Assembly (NCBI GenBank): GCA_035366835.1
Contig: DAOSIS010000001.1
Location: 124,001 to 188,000 of the forward strand
Origin: UBA6109 sp035366835
GTDB lineage: Bacteria > Desulfobacterota > Syntrophia > Syntrophales > UBA6109
DNA: 64,000 bases
Direction: 5' to 3'
The stretch's first letter is position 1, and every line of letters begins with the position of its first letter. Below the pieces are notes generated by a model that was not told the origin of the DNA, did no database searches, and saw nothing but the letters and a program-made list of their open reading frames with translations. Positions 34,104-43,486 of this stretch are shown in pieces. Both the position numbers and the translations under genes were made by a program.

Positions 34104-35261
34104 CTAGAAAGCGGCGTTGTAGATCTCGACCGCGTCTTCCGGTGTAACCTTCCGGGGATTGTTCGCCAGCGGCCGCGCGACGGTCATGGCCACCTTGGCC
34201 ATCTCCTGGAAATCGTCCTTGGACACGCCGAAATCTTCCAGCGTCTTCGTGATCCCGCAGTCCTCGATCAGGGCCTCCACGGCCTCCACGGCGAGATAGG
34301 CGGCCTCACGGACGGGCAGGTCTTCCACGGCCTCGCCCATCGCTTCGGCGATCCGCGCGAATTTCTCCAGGGCCCCCGGCAGGTTGAAGGACATCACGTG
34401 GGGGAGGAGGATCGTGTTGGCAAACCCGTGGGGCACGCCGTAGCGTCCCCCGAGGGGATAGGACAGCGAATGGACGGCCGTGACGCCCGCGTTGGCGAGG
34501 CCGAGCCCGCCGTAGAGGCTTCCCAGCAGCATCGCCTCGCGCGCCCTCGGATTCGATCCGTTGTGGACGCAGGTCCGCAGGTTTTCCGCGATGAGGCCGA
34601 TCGCCTCCAGCGAGACCATCTCGCTCATGGGTGAGGCGATGACGGACGTGTAGGATTCGATCGCATGGCACAGGGCGTCCAGCCCCGTGGAGGCCGTTGC
34701 CTCCGGCGGGAGCGTCAGCGTCAGCTCCGGGTCCAAGAGCGCGAGTTCGGGATACAGATAGGGGCTGTTCATGCCCTCCTTCTTCTTGAGATCCTTACGG
34801 ATGAAGACCGATGTGAAGGTGACCTCGCTCCCCGTTCCCGCCGTCGTGGGAACCATGATCTTGGGCAGGCCCGGAGCGGGAATCTTGTTCAGGCCGAGGA
34901 AATCGACGGCCTTGGCGCGGTTCGTGGCGAGAACGGCGATGGCCTTGGCCGTGTCCATGGCGCTGCCTCCGCCGATGCCGACCACGCAATCCGCCTTGGC
35001 CTTCCCTGCCGCTTTCGTCCCCTCGTCCGCCAGCTCCAGCGGCGGTTCGCCTTCGACGCGATCGAAGAGGGTGCACCGCATGCCCTCCCCGTCCAGCATG
35101 GCGGAGACCTTCCCGGCCATGCCCGTTTTCGCCAGCGGCCGGTCGACGACGACAAGGGGGCGGCTCGCCCCCAGCTCCCGGATGGCGGCCGCAAGGGAAG
35201 CGAACGAGCCGCAGCCGAAGACGATCTTCTTTGCACCCGTAAAGGTAAAAATAGTATTCAT
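34104..35261 (-). CDS. kdnB: iron-containing alcohol dehydrogenase, KdnB-like Kdo 8-oxidase (385 aa)
   Basis: Group III iron-dependent alcohol dehydrogenase: NAD-binding 'VVGIGGGSAMDTAKAIAVLA', 'VPTTAGTGSEVTFTSVF', and the iron ligands in 'GLDALCHAIE', 'AVHSLSYPLGGRYGVPHG'. In Shewanella KdnB oxidises C8 of Kdo to the aldehyde before KdnA adds the amine. Being directly upstream of kdnA gives this call its strength; alone it would be a generic Fe-ADH. ATG 35261 has AAGGA about 8 bases upstream; the frame runs open another 95 codons but that is promoter DNA. Confidence 0.85.
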   Translation of the reverse strand: MNTIFTFTGAKKIVFGCGSFASLAAAIRELGASRPLVVVDRPLAKTGMAGKVSAMLDGEGMRCTLFDRVEGEPPLELADEGTKAAGKAKADCVVGIGGGSAMDTAKAIAVLATNRAKAVDFLGLNKIPAPGLPKIMVPTTAGTGSEVTFTSVFIRKDLKKKEGMNSPYLYPELALLDPELTLTLPPEATASTGLDALCHAIESYTSVIASPMSEMVSLEAIGLIAENLRTCVHNGSNPRAREAMLLGSLYGGLGLANAGVTAVHSLSYPLGGRYGVPHGFANTILLPHVMSFNLPGALEKFARIAEAMGEAVEDLPVREAAYLAVEAVEALIEDCGITKTLEDFGVSKDDFQEMAKVAMTVARPLANNPRKVTPEDAVEIYNAAF

Positions 35262-35578
35262 ATCAGCATCCTTCCGTGACCTCTCGTGAAGAAAACGTCT
35301 TTTCTCATAAGGAGCGCGCCCGCGAAAGTCAAGGAATTTCGTTCCGCGATTCCGCGCACCGCCCGACCGTTTCGGAGGCTCATGCCCGAGCCGCAAAGGA
35401 CCCGCGCCGACGTCCCTTGAGCTCTGTTCGGGGTTGATGTAAGAGAAAGACCGTGATTCCGGAAAGAGGGGCGGCCGAAAGATGAAGTCTGTCGCAAGGA
35501 TTGCCCTGCTATCAGCAAAATCAGGAAACTGCGTGCCGCAGGGCACTTACCCTTGTTGAGGGGTGTTGAAATCGCGGA
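35262..35578. other. divergent intergenic region between kdnB and the symporter gene
   Basis: About 317 bases. It holds the kdnB promoter (35304-35332) and a short GTGCC/GGCAC hairpin near 35534-35547. No gene is supported on either strand; a promoter for the symporter gene was not identified. Confidence 0.5.
35304..35332 (-). promoter_or_regulatory. promoter of the kdnB-kdnA-hldD-kdsB run
   Basis: On the minus strand TTGACT (35332-35327), 17-base spacer, TATGAG (35309-35304), about 43 bases before the kdnB ATG. Confidence 0.6.
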
Positions 35579-36994
35579 ATGATGCTTTCACTCAGCACCG
35601 GGCATATCGCAGGAATCGTGGCAACCCTCGTCGCCATTACGATGGTGGGGCTCTATGCCGGACTGAAAGTGAAAACCGCCGAAGACTATTCCGTCGGAGG
35701 CCACAAGGCGAACAGCCCCGTGGTTGCCGGAACGATCATGGGCACGTTGGTGGGCGGGGCGTCGACAATCGGCACGGCGCAGCTGGCTTTTCAATTCGGG
35801 GCATGCGCCTGGTGGTTCACGCTCGGCGCCGGCATCGGCTGCGCCGCCCTGGGACTGGGGATGGCCGGGAAGTTCCATGAAAGCGGTCTGGAAACCGTGC
35901 CCCAGTTCTTGGTAAGAACGTACGGAAGCCCCATCGGTCCCATTTCCAGCATCTTTTCTTCGATAGGCATTTTCCTGAACGTCGTGGCCCAGGGACTTTC
36001 GGCGGTTGCGCTCCTGACCTCCATGTTCCACATGAGTCCGTTCACGGCAACCGCGATCGGCATCTCGCTCGTCCTGGGATATGTGTTCTTCGGCGGCGTG
36101 TGGGGCACGGGCCTGGTCGGGATCGCGAAGCTTGGATTGCTTTACCTCGCCACGATCGTCTGCGGCGTCATGGCCTATAACCTGGTTGGCGGCTGTGCGG
36201 GTCTCGCGGAGAAATTTCCTCCTTATCCCTGGTTTTCCCTTTTCGGCCGGGGTCTGAATCTTGACGCCGCTGCCGGCTTCTCGTTGATTGTCGGTGTCCT
36301 CTCCACCCAGACCTACATTCAGGCCCTCTATTCCGCGAAGGACGCGAAAACTGCCGACAGAGGGGCGATGATATCCGCATTCATGATCCCGCCTGTCGGG
36401 GTCGGCGGTATCCTGGTGGGGCTTTACATGAGGGCGCACTTTCCGTCCACGCCCTCCGGTGAAGTCCTGCCGGTCTTCATCATGAAATTCCTCCCGCCAT
36501 GGGCCGGTGGCGTGGTCCTTGCCACATTGCTGGTCGCAGTAGTCGGCACCTGGGCCGGACTTTCCCTGGGGATTTCCACAATGATCACGAAGGACATTTA
36601 CAAACGGTTTTTCCGGAAACGGGCGGCTGACAGGGAAGTCCTGTTCGTTCAGCGCCTGCTCGTATTCGTGGTCTGCGCGTTGTCCGTGTTTTTCGTCGCC
36701 GGAAACCTCAAATCCCTGATCCTCGGGTGGAGTTTCCTGTCCATGGGACTGAGGGGCTGCACGATCCTCTTTCCGCTTCTGGGCGCCATGTTCTTCCCGC
36801 GCCTCGTCTCCCCCGTGGCGGGCACCCTGGCGGCGTGCCTGGGCCCCTTGGCCAATCTGGGCTGGCACCTGCTTTACCCCCGGGGACTCGATCCCCTGTA
36901 TCCGGGCCTCATCGTGAGCCTTGTGACGCTGGTGCTGGTCAGCATGATTTCCCGCTGCCGGAGCGAACGGACGGCAGACAGGGCGTCATCCTGA
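35579..36994 (+). CDS. sodium:solute symporter family transporter (471 aa)
   Basis: About 12-13 hydrophobic segments, SSS/LeuT-like. After the first membrane helix the 'LKVKTAEDYSVGGHKANSPV' segment, the GTLVGGASTIGTAQLAFQFG helix and the 'STQTYIQALYSAKDAKTADR' loop are typical of this superfamily. Substrate unknown (sugars, amino acids, monocarboxylates and others are carried by relatives). It stands alone between the kdn operon and ktrBA. GAGGGGTGTTG precedes the start. Confidence 0.82.
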   Translation: MMLSLSTGHIAGIVATLVAITMVGLYAGLKVKTAEDYSVGGHKANSPVVAGTIMGTLVGGASTIGTAQLAFQFGACAWWFTLGAGIGCAALGLGMAGKFHESGLETVPQFLVRTYGSPIGPISSIFSSIGIFLNVVAQGLSAVALLTSMFHMSPFTATAIGISLVLGYVFFGGVWGTGLVGIAKLGLLYLATIVCGVMAYNLVGGCAGLAEKFPPYPWFSLFGRGLNLDAAAGFSLIVGVLSTQTYIQALYSAKDAKTADRGAMISAFMIPPVGVGGILVGLYMRAHFPSTPSGEVLPVFIMKFLPPWAGGVVLATLLVAVVGTWAGLSLGISTMITKDIYKRFFRKRAADREVLFVQRLLVFVVCALSVFFVAGNLKSLILGWSFLSMGLRGCTILFPLLGAMFFPRLVSPVAGTLAACLGPLANLGWHLLYPRGLDPLYPGLIVSLVTLVLVSMISRCRSERTADRASS

Positions 36995-37326
36995 ACGGCG
37001 CGCCGTCGGCCGCAATCGGCACCGGCTTTCCCGCCCTCCTCCCGATCGGCGATCCACCCTGTCGGTGATGGCTTCCAAGAGCTGTTCTTCAGAGAGATGC
37101 GTCACGCAGGAGTCCCCTGGCTTCCTATGGCCGAGACGGCATAAGGTGCGGAGAAAACGCTGCCTGCAGATCTTCTTGACGTTTTCCTTATTCCCCAAGC
37201 GCCCGTCCTAACAACATCTTTATTTCTTCACTGCTAATGAAGTCCGTTGATATTCGCCGGGGATGGCCCGGCAAGGTGGAAGAACAGCGGCCAGCCGCTG
37301 CGCCATCCGGAGGAATCCAAAATTTT
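36995..37326. other. intergenic region before ktrB
   Basis: About 330 bases without a supportable gene. A TTGACG hexamer (37176-37181) is present but lacks a matching -10. The ktrB frame is open back to 37237, but the upstream 30 codons are not conserved in character. Confidence 0.45.
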
Positions 37327-38700
37327 ATGATCGCTTTTTCCCCGCGTCTGCGAACCCTGCTGAACCGGCACCTTTCGCCACAGCACATCTTCCTCTTCAG
37401 CTTTGCCGCCCTGATCGGCCTCGGCGCAATGCTGCTCTGGCTGCCTGCCGCGGCTTCAGCGGGCCGTCTGAGCTTTATCGACGCCCTTTTTACGTCCGCG
37501 TCGGCGGTGTGCGTCACGGGGCTTGCCACGATCGACATCGGCAAGGACCTATCGCTCACCGGACAGGTCGTCACGCTGGTCCTCTTCCAGATCGGCGGCC
37601 TGGGGATTCTCACCTTTTCCACCGTCCTGTTCGGCCTCATGGGACGGGGCATCTCCTTCAAGGGCCGGGAACTCTGCCAGACCATCTTCCTGCACACGCC
37701 GCGGCGCGACTTCTTCATCGTGATGAAATGGATCCTGATCCTGACCTTCGTGCAGGAAGCAGTGGGGGTCGTGCTGCTCTTCAGCCGCTTCGCCGCCGAA
37801 GCTCCGCCGGCGGCAGCCCTGTACCGGGCGGTTTACCATGCCGTATCCGCGTTCAACAACTGCGGCTATTCTCTGTTTTCCGACAGCCTGATGCGGTATC
37901 AGGGCGACTGGCTGGTCAACCTTACCGTCATGGCCCTGATCGTCTCCGGCGGCATCGGCTTCATCGTCCAGTACGAGATCCTGAACCGGATCCGGGGATG
38001 CCAGACGACGCTTTCCCTGCACGCGAAGATCGTCCTTCTGAGCACGGCGGCTCTCCTCGCAGCGGGCGCCCTGCTTTTCTACCTCTTCGAGGCCCCGCGC
38101 CTGCTCAGGGATGTCCCCGTCGGGACTCAGTTCCTGTCTTCGCTTTTCCAGTCGGTGACGGCGCGGACGGCCGGCTTCAGCACAGTGGACATCAGCCGCC
38201 TGACGAACGCGACAATCCTCTTGCTCATGATCCTCATGTTCATCGGCGCTTCCCCCGGTTCGGCGGGCGGAGGCATCAAGACGACGAGCTTCACGCTGCT
38301 GATGTTGATGATCTGGAGCCGATTCAAGGGAGAGGGGAATCTCCATGTGTTCCGGCGCAGCGTTCCCGAAGAAATCCAGACGAGGACGATCGCGATCATC
38401 TTCGCCTCCGCCCTTGCCGTCTGCCTGATCACCTCGGCTCTGCTGATCGCGGGAGGGGCCCCGGCCGGCGGACCCGGGGACAGCAGGCATCTCTTCGTCG
38501 AGTACCTCTTCGAGGCGATTTCCGCATTCGGGACGGTGGGCCTTTCCATGGGAGTTACTGCGGGCCTGAACGAGGTTCAGAAGCTGGCCGTCATCCTGCT
38601 CATGTTCGCGGGAAGGGTGGGCCCGCTGACGCTTGCCTTTTCCTGGTACGCTTCCCGCAGATCCCTGGTCTATGCAGAGGAACCGGTGATGGTCGGCTAA
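37327..38700 (+). CDS. ktrB: Ktr/Trk K+ uptake membrane subunit (457 aa)
   Basis: Four M1-P-M2 repeats with the selectivity-filter glycines in 'SAVCVTGLATID', 'FNNCGYSLFS', 'TARTAGFSTVDI' and 'FGTVGLSMGV'. The filter sequences and length match KtrB more than the longer TrkH. Start ATG 37327; an open 30-codon extension is rejected. The ktrA gene follows 10 bases later; the two form a K+ (Na+-dependent in relatives) uptake channel. Confidence 0.9.
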   Translation: MIAFSPRLRTLLNRHLSPQHIFLFSFAALIGLGAMLLWLPAAASAGRLSFIDALFTSASAVCVTGLATIDIGKDLSLTGQVVTLVLFQIGGLGILTFSTVLFGLMGRGISFKGRELCQTIFLHTPRRDFFIVMKWILILTFVQEAVGVVLLFSRFAAEAPPAAALYRAVYHAVSAFNNCGYSLFSDSLMRYQGDWLVNLTVMALIVSGGIGFIVQYEILNRIRGCQTTLSLHAKIVLLSTAALLAAGALLFYLFEAPRLLRDVPVGTQFLSSLFQSVTARTAGFSTVDISRLTNATILLLMILMFIGASPGSAGGGIKTTSFTLLMLMIWSRFKGEGNLHVFRRSVPEEIQTRTIAIIFASALAVCLITSALLIAGGAPAGGPGDSRHLFVEYLFEAISAFGTVGLSMGVTAGLNEVQKLAVILLMFAGRVGPLTLAFSWYASRRSLVYAEEPVMVG

Positions 38701-38710
38701 GGAGGTCGAT

Positions 38711-39358
38711 ATGAAGCGCATCGTGGTGATCGGTCTGGGAATCTTCGGTTTCAACATCGTCAGGAATCTCCATGAGAACGGTCTGGAGGTGCTGGCGATC
38801 GACAAGAACAAGGAGGCGGTGCAGCGGGCGAGGGATTACAGCACCAAGGCCATCGTCGCCGACGGGACCGACAAGGAAGTCATGGAGAGGATCGGCATCG
38901 AAGAGGAGGACACCGTCATCATTTCTTTCGGCGAGGACCTTGCCGCCGCCACCCTGATTACGCTCCACCTGAAGCAGTTGGGCGTAAAGCAGATCATCGT
39001 GAAGGCACCCGACGAGGATCACAAGCTGATCCTGGAAAAAATCGGCGCGACGGAGGTCATCATCCCGGAGAAGGAAATCGCCCGCAAGGTGGCAAAGGCC
39101 CTGATCTCTCCGAACGTCATGGATTATCTGCCGCTCTCGGACGACTATACGATCTTCGAACTGGCGCCGCCCGACCGTTTCTTCGGCAAGACCCTTGCCG
39201 ACCTGGAGTTGCGGAGCAAGCACCATATCGAGGTGATCGCGGTCCGCGACGTGGTCGCCGACCGGGTCCACATGGTGCCCAAAGCCGACTACGTGATCAA
39301 GGACGGAGAAGTGCTGGTCGTCGTGGGCAGGGACAGGGACATTCAGAAGCTGCGGTAG
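38711..39358 (+). CDS. ktrA: Ktr K+ uptake regulatory subunit (215 aa)
   Basis: RCK protein: N-terminal Rossmann RCK_N 'RIVVIGLGIFGFNIVRNLHE' with 'VLAIDKNKEAVQRARDY' for nucleotide binding, then an RCK_C domain ('FGKTLADLELRSKHHIEVIA'). It forms the ring that gates KtrB in response to ATP/ADP (and c-di-AMP in some bacteria). AAGGAGG 5 bases before the ATG. Confidence 0.92.
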   Translation: MKRIVVIGLGIFGFNIVRNLHENGLEVLAIDKNKEAVQRARDYSTKAIVADGTDKEVMERIGIEEEDTVIISFGEDLAAATLITLHLKQLGVKQIIVKAPDEDHKLILEKIGATEVIIPEKEIARKVAKALISPNVMDYLPLSDDYTIFELAPPDRFFGKTLADLELRSKHHIEVIAVRDVVADRVHMVPKADYVIKDGEVLVVVGRDRDIQKLR

Positions 39359-39377
39359 GGCCGGCCGCCCCCTCCTT

Positions 39378-39403
39378 GCGCCGTCGCCCGCCGGATACGG
39401 CGC
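39378..39403. terminator. hairpin between the converging ktrA and kdpE genes
   Basis: GCGCCGT (39378-39384) and ACGGCGC (39397-39403) form a 7-bp GC stem. The T-run is poor, so it is a weak terminator candidate shared by the converging genes. Confidence 0.4.
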
Positions 39404-40110
39404 TATTTCGACTGCCCCGGCTCGTACTTGAAGCGGTATCCGACTCCCGGCTCATTGATCAGGAAGCGCGGCCGGGCGGGATCGGCCTCCAGCTTGTGCC
39501 GGAGCTGCGTCATGTAGACGCGCAGGTACTGGGTATGCTCGACGAAGGCGGCCCCCCAGACTTCCTTGAGAAGCTGGCGGTGGGTGACGACTTTTCCCGC
39601 ATTGCGCACGAGAACGAGAAGGAGCTTGTATTCCAGAGGCGTCAGGTGGATTTCGGCATCCGACAGGAACACCTGCCGTCTTGAGAAATCGATGCGGAGG
39701 TCGGCGGCGGTGAACGCGGATTCTTCCCTGCCGCTCGCCTGCATTTCGGCGTGGCGGATGGCGACGCGAATCCTCGCCAGAAGCTCTCCGACGCCGAAGG
39801 GTTTGGTCAGGTAGTCGTCGGCGCCGGCGTCGAGTGCCCGGATCTTGTCGTGCTCCTGCTCGCGGGCGGACAGGATGATCACGGGCGCGCGGGACCATTC
39901 CCGGAGCCGGCGAATGACTTCGATGCCGTCCATGTCGGGCAGCCCCAGGTCGAGGAGAACGGCATCGGGGTTCCGGGAGGCGGCCTGCAGGAGCCCGCCT
40001 CCCCCTGTTTCGGCGTCGACCAGGCGGTATCCCTCGCTCTCGAGGGTCACTCTCAGGAAGCGCCTCATCTGAACGTCGTCTTCCACCAGCAGGACCAGTC
40101 TCTTTTCCAC
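39403..40110 (-). CDS. kdpE: Kdp operon response regulator (235 aa)
   Basis: OmpR-family regulator: receiver with acidic pair in 'LLVEDD', phospho-acceptor Asp in 'AVLLDLGLPDMDG' and Lys in 'YLTKPFGVGELLARIR', then a winged helix with 'LTPLEYKLLLVLVRNAGKVV' and 'YMTQLRHKLEADPARPRFLI'. I start at GTG 40110; AGAGG lies about 10 bases upstream. The long open frame reaching 40410 lies inside kdpD and is not coding. It would activate kdpFABC when phosphorylated by KdpD. Confidence 0.92.
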   Translation of the reverse strand: MEKRLVLLVEDDVQMRRFLRVTLESEGYRLVDAETGGGGLLQAASRNPDAVLLDLGLPDMDGIEVIRRLREWSRAPVIILSAREQEHDKIRALDAGADDYLTKPFGVGELLARIRVAIRHAEMQASGREESAFTAADLRIDFSRRQVFLSDAEIHLTPLEYKLLLVLVRNAGKVVTHRQLLKEVWGAAFVEHTQYLRVYMTQLRHKLEADPARPRFLINEPGVGYRFKYEPGQSK

Positions 40111-40150
40111 GGATTTCAGCCTCTTCCTTCTCGACGCCGTCGCGGTTTCC

Positions 40151-42841
40151 TCAGGATTCCTCCTCAGGCGAAGGCAACGCCGCCGTCCCCTCGACGGGAA
40201 GCAAAAATCGGAAAGCCGCACCGCCGCCCGGGCGGTTCTCCGCCCAGATGCGGCCGCCGTGGGCCTCGACAATGGCTCTGCAGATGGACAAACCGAGGCC
40301 CGTACCTCCTCCCGGGGACCTGCCGCGGGCGAATTTCTCGAAAATCTTCTCCTCCTGGCCGGGCGGAATGCCGGGTCCCCTGTCGGCCAATTCCACCACA
40401 ACGCCTTCATTCTGCATCGAGGCGGAAAGTTCCATCGGCGTTCCCGGGGGCGTATGCTGAAGGACGTTTTCGAAGAGGTTCGTGAGAACCTGCTCCATCA
40501 GCATTGCATCGAAGGGGACGAGGGGCAGGTTGCCGGGTATCGCCAGGTTCAGGGGACGGTCCTTCAGGCGCTCGGAGAGTCGGCCGACCACGACGCCGGT
40601 AATTTCTTCCAGGGACTGCCAGTCTTTCCTCACCTGGATCGCACCAGACTCCAGGCGTGTCATGTTCAGCACGTTTCGCACGATGCGGTTGAGGCGTTCC
40701 GCTTCGGAATGAATGGTCCTGACCAGCTCATCGGCCTTCTCCCGATCGAGGCCGTCGCCTTTTCGGAGGAGGGCGTCGGTCGCGCCCGTGATGGTCGTCA
40801 GGGGCGTTCGCAGATCATGGGAAACGGAACTCAGAAGGACATTCCGCAGGCTCTGCGTTTCGGCGTTCAGGTGCTCCTTCTGGGCCTGCTGGGCCAGCAT
40901 GACCCGTTCCATCGCCATCGCCGTCTGGTTCGAAAAGGTTTCGAGGAGATGGACCTGTTCCGGTTCAAAGGGCTGATTGCCGTCCGCCGGAAGGATTCCG
41001 ACAACGCCGATCGGCCCGGAGGAAGCGACCATGGGCAGGTACAAGGCCTTGGCTCCGCGCAGCGTATCCGTCCCGAAACCCGCCGCCTGCCTGTTTTCAA
41101 AGACCCACTGCGCAACGCCCATTTCCTTGTCGTCGATGGCGAAGGTGCCGGTTCCCGTCGACCAGACGGCAAGACGGCCCCGCTCGTCGGAAACCAGGAT
41201 GATGACCTGGCTCTGAAAAACCTCGCCGATGTGCTTCACGGCGATTTCCGAGAGCTTGTCTTTTTTCCGCTCCCGCGTCAGGTCCCGGCTGAGGCTGTAG
41301 AGGGCCGATGTCTTCCTCTCCCTGTCCCTTGCCGCTTCCGCCTGCCCGCGAACCCGGAGGGTGAGTCCGCTGATGACGAGGGCCACGATGAACATAACGC
41401 CGAAGGTCACCACGTACCGGCCATCGGCCACGGCAAACGTGAAATAGGGCGGAACCATGAAGAAGTCGAAGGCCGCGATGCTCAGGAGCGTGGCCAGGAG
41501 CGTCGGCCACCGGCTCGTCCGCACGGCCACGACCACGACGCCGAGCAGGTACACCATGACCAGCTCCAGCCGTTCGAAATAGGGAAACATGACCGCGGCG
41601 AGGATCGTCGCCGCGGCGACCGTTGAGAGCGCCCAGAGCCATTCGGACGGTCTTCGCGCCAGGGGAATCTTCTTTTCGACCGCTCGGGGCGCACGCTCCG
41701 GGTCGTCCCCGGTGATCACGTAGACTTCGATATCGCCGCTGCCGCGGACGATTTCGTCCAAGGTGGAGCCGAGGAGCTTGTCCTTCCAGCGCGGGTGGGT
41801 CGGCTTGCCGACGATGATCCTGCCAACGTTCCGGCGCCGGGCGTAGTTGAGAATTTCCTCGCTGACCCGGTGGCCCGTCAGGGTCGCCGTTTCGGCGCCG
41901 AGGCTTTCGGCGAGACGAAGATGCTCCGTCAGCAGTCTCCTGTCCTCTTCGGAAGCGCGAACATGGGAGGGCGCCTCTACATGGACGGCGACCCACTCGG
42001 CCCTCAGGCCCGCGGCCATGCGCCGCGCCGCGCGGATCAGGCGTATGGAACGCGGATTGGGTCCGACGCAGACCAGGATCCGTTCCGTCGCCGGCCAGAT
42101 CGCCTGGACGCCCTGGTCTCTCCGGTAATGCTCCATCTGCTCGTCGACCCGCTCCGCAGTGCGGCGCAGGGCGAGCTCACGCAAGGCGATGAGGTTTCCC
42201 TTCCGGAAAAAATTCTCCATCGCCTTCGCCGCCTGATCGGGAATGTAGACCTTTCCCTCCTTCAGGCGCTGCAGAAGGTCGTCCGGCGGCAAGTCGACGA
42301 GCTCGATTTCATCGGCCTCTTCGAGAAAGGAATCCGGGAGCGTTTCCCTCACGGTCACGCCGGTGATCTGGTGTACCACGTCGTTGAGGCTCTCCAGATG
42401 CTGGACGTTGACGGTGGTGTAAACGGAGATCCCGGCGTTCAGAAGCTCCCTCACGTCCTGCCAGCGTTTCCTGTGGCGGGCGGAGGGTACATTTGCGTGG
42501 GCCAGTTCGTCCACCAGGATGATGGAGGGATGGCGGGCCAGGGCCGCGTCGAGGTCGAACTCGGGAAGGGTCTTGCCCTTATAGTAGAGCGGGCGTCTGG
42601 GCAGGATCTCCAAGCCTTCCAGGAGCGACTCCGTCTCTCTGCGACCGTGGGTTTCGACCACGCCGGCGACGATGTCGACGCCCTCTTCGCGCCTCTTCCC
42701 GGCGGCTTCGAGCATCGCATAGGTCTTCCCGACGCCCGGGGCGGCGCCGAAGAAAATCTTCAATTTGCCCTGTCGTTGCCGTTCCTCGTCCTCTCTGACC
42801 TGCGCAAGGACGGCTTCCGGGTCCGGCCTTTTTTCTTCCAT
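40151..42841 (-). CDS. kdpD: Kdp sensor histidine kinase (896 aa)
   Basis: N-terminal KdpD domain with 'IFFGAAPGVGKTYAMLEA' (Walker A), 'IILVDELAHANVPSARHRKR' (Walker B-like) and a USP domain with 'ILVCVGPNPRSIRLIRAARR'. Four membrane helices (about residues 405-500), a GAF domain, then HisKA with His in 'SSVSHDLRTPLTTITGATDA' and HATPase ('NLFENVLQHTP', 'GTGLGLSICRAIVEAHGGRI'). Senses K+ limitation and turgor. ATG 42841. Confidence 0.95.
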   Translation of the reverse strand: MEEKRPDPEAVLAQVREDEERQRQGKLKIFFGAAPGVGKTYAMLEAAGKRREEGVDIVAGVVETHGRRETESLLEGLEILPRRPLYYKGKTLPEFDLDAALARHPSIILVDELAHANVPSARHRKRWQDVRELLNAGISVYTTVNVQHLESLNDVVHQITGVTVRETLPDSFLEEADEIELVDLPPDDLLQRLKEGKVYIPDQAAKAMENFFRKGNLIALRELALRRTAERVDEQMEHYRRDQGVQAIWPATERILVCVGPNPRSIRLIRAARRMAAGLRAEWVAVHVEAPSHVRASEEDRRLLTEHLRLAESLGAETATLTGHRVSEEILNYARRRNVGRIIVGKPTHPRWKDKLLGSTLDEIVRGSGDIEVYVITGDDPERAPRAVEKKIPLARRPSEWLWALSTVAAATILAAVMFPYFERLELVMVYLLGVVVVAVRTSRWPTLLATLLSIAAFDFFMVPPYFTFAVADGRYVVTFGVMFIVALVISGLTLRVRGQAEAARDRERKTSALYSLSRDLTRERKKDKLSEIAVKHIGEVFQSQVIILVSDERGRLAVWSTGTGTFAIDDKEMGVAQWVFENRQAAGFGTDTLRGAKALYLPMVASSGPIGVVGILPADGNQPFEPEQVHLLETFSNQTAMAMERVMLAQQAQKEHLNAETQSLRNVLLSSVSHDLRTPLTTITGATDALLRKGDGLDREKADELVRTIHSEAERLNRIVRNVLNMTRLESGAIQVRKDWQSLEEITGVVVGRLSERLKDRPLNLAIPGNLPLVPFDAMLMEQVLTNLFENVLQHTPPGTPMELSASMQNEGVVVELADRGPGIPPGQEEKIFEKFARGRSPGGGTGLGLSICRAIVEAHGGRIWAENRPGGGAAFRFLLPVEGTAALPSPEEES

Positions 42842-42902
42842 GCAGAAATATCCTTCGAATCCTCCGCTCGCCATCGCAAGCACCGGGGAGAGTCTAACAG
42901 AA

Positions 42903-43475
42903 TCACCGGAGCGTCTCCAGCGCCACATTCAGTTCGAGCACCGAAACAACAGGCTCCCCAAGGATGCCGAAAACCCGTCCCCGGACATGGGCCTCGACGA
43001 GGTCGCCCACCGCTTTTTCCTCGACTCCCCTCGCCTTTGCGACACGGGACACCTGGTAACGGGCGGCCGCGGGGCTGATATGGGGATCGAGGCCGCTTCC
43101 GGAAGCCGTGGCCAGGTCCACGGGGACCGGCAGGCGGTTTTCCGGGTCTGCCGCCTGCAGCGCGGTCATCCGTGCCCTGACGGACCTCGCCAATTCTGGG
43201 TTCGCCGGTCCCAGATTCGATCCCCCCGAGGCCATGGCATTGTAGGGGAAAGCAGCGGTCGCGGACGGACGGCCCCAGAAATGGCGGGGATCGTCGAAGG
43301 GCTGCCCGAGGAGGGCCGATCCGAGAGGCCTTCCCTCCCTGACGATCAGGCTGCCGTTGGCCTGACGGGGGAAAAGGATCTGTGCGAGTCCGGTGACGGC
43401 CAGCGGGTAGACGACGCCGGTCAGCAGGGTAAGAAGCAGCAGCGAGGCAACGGCGGGGCGAAGCAAATCTCTCAT
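42903..43475 (-). CDS. kdpC: K+-transporting ATPase subunit C (190 aa)
   Basis: One N-terminal membrane helix (LLLLTLLTGVVYPLAVTGLA), then periplasmic domain with 'GRPLGSALLGQPFDDPRHFW' and 'SGSGLDPHISPAAARYQVSR', both typical. GAGGAGATGGACC precedes ATG 43475. It follows kdpB by 11 bases; the KdpC subunit stabilises the ATPase and supports ion occlusion. Confidence 0.95.
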   Translation of the reverse strand: MRDLLRPAVASLLLLTLLTGVVYPLAVTGLAQILFPRQANGSLIVREGRPLGSALLGQPFDDPRHFWGRPSATAAFPYNAMASGGSNLGPANPELARSVRARMTALQAADPENRLPVPVDLATASGSGLDPHISPAAARYQVSRVAKARGVEEKAVGDLVEAHVRGRVFGILGEPVVSVLELNVALETLR

Positions 43476-43486
43476 GGTCCATCTCC

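Noticed and set aside
35262..35546. N-terminal extension of kdnB
   Set aside because: Contains the likely promoter and no Fe-ADH sequence; ATG 35261 has a ribosome site.
40111..40410. 100-codon N-terminal extension of kdpE
   Set aside because: Overlaps the end of kdpD and has no receiver-domain character; GTG 40110 gives the normal KdpE length.
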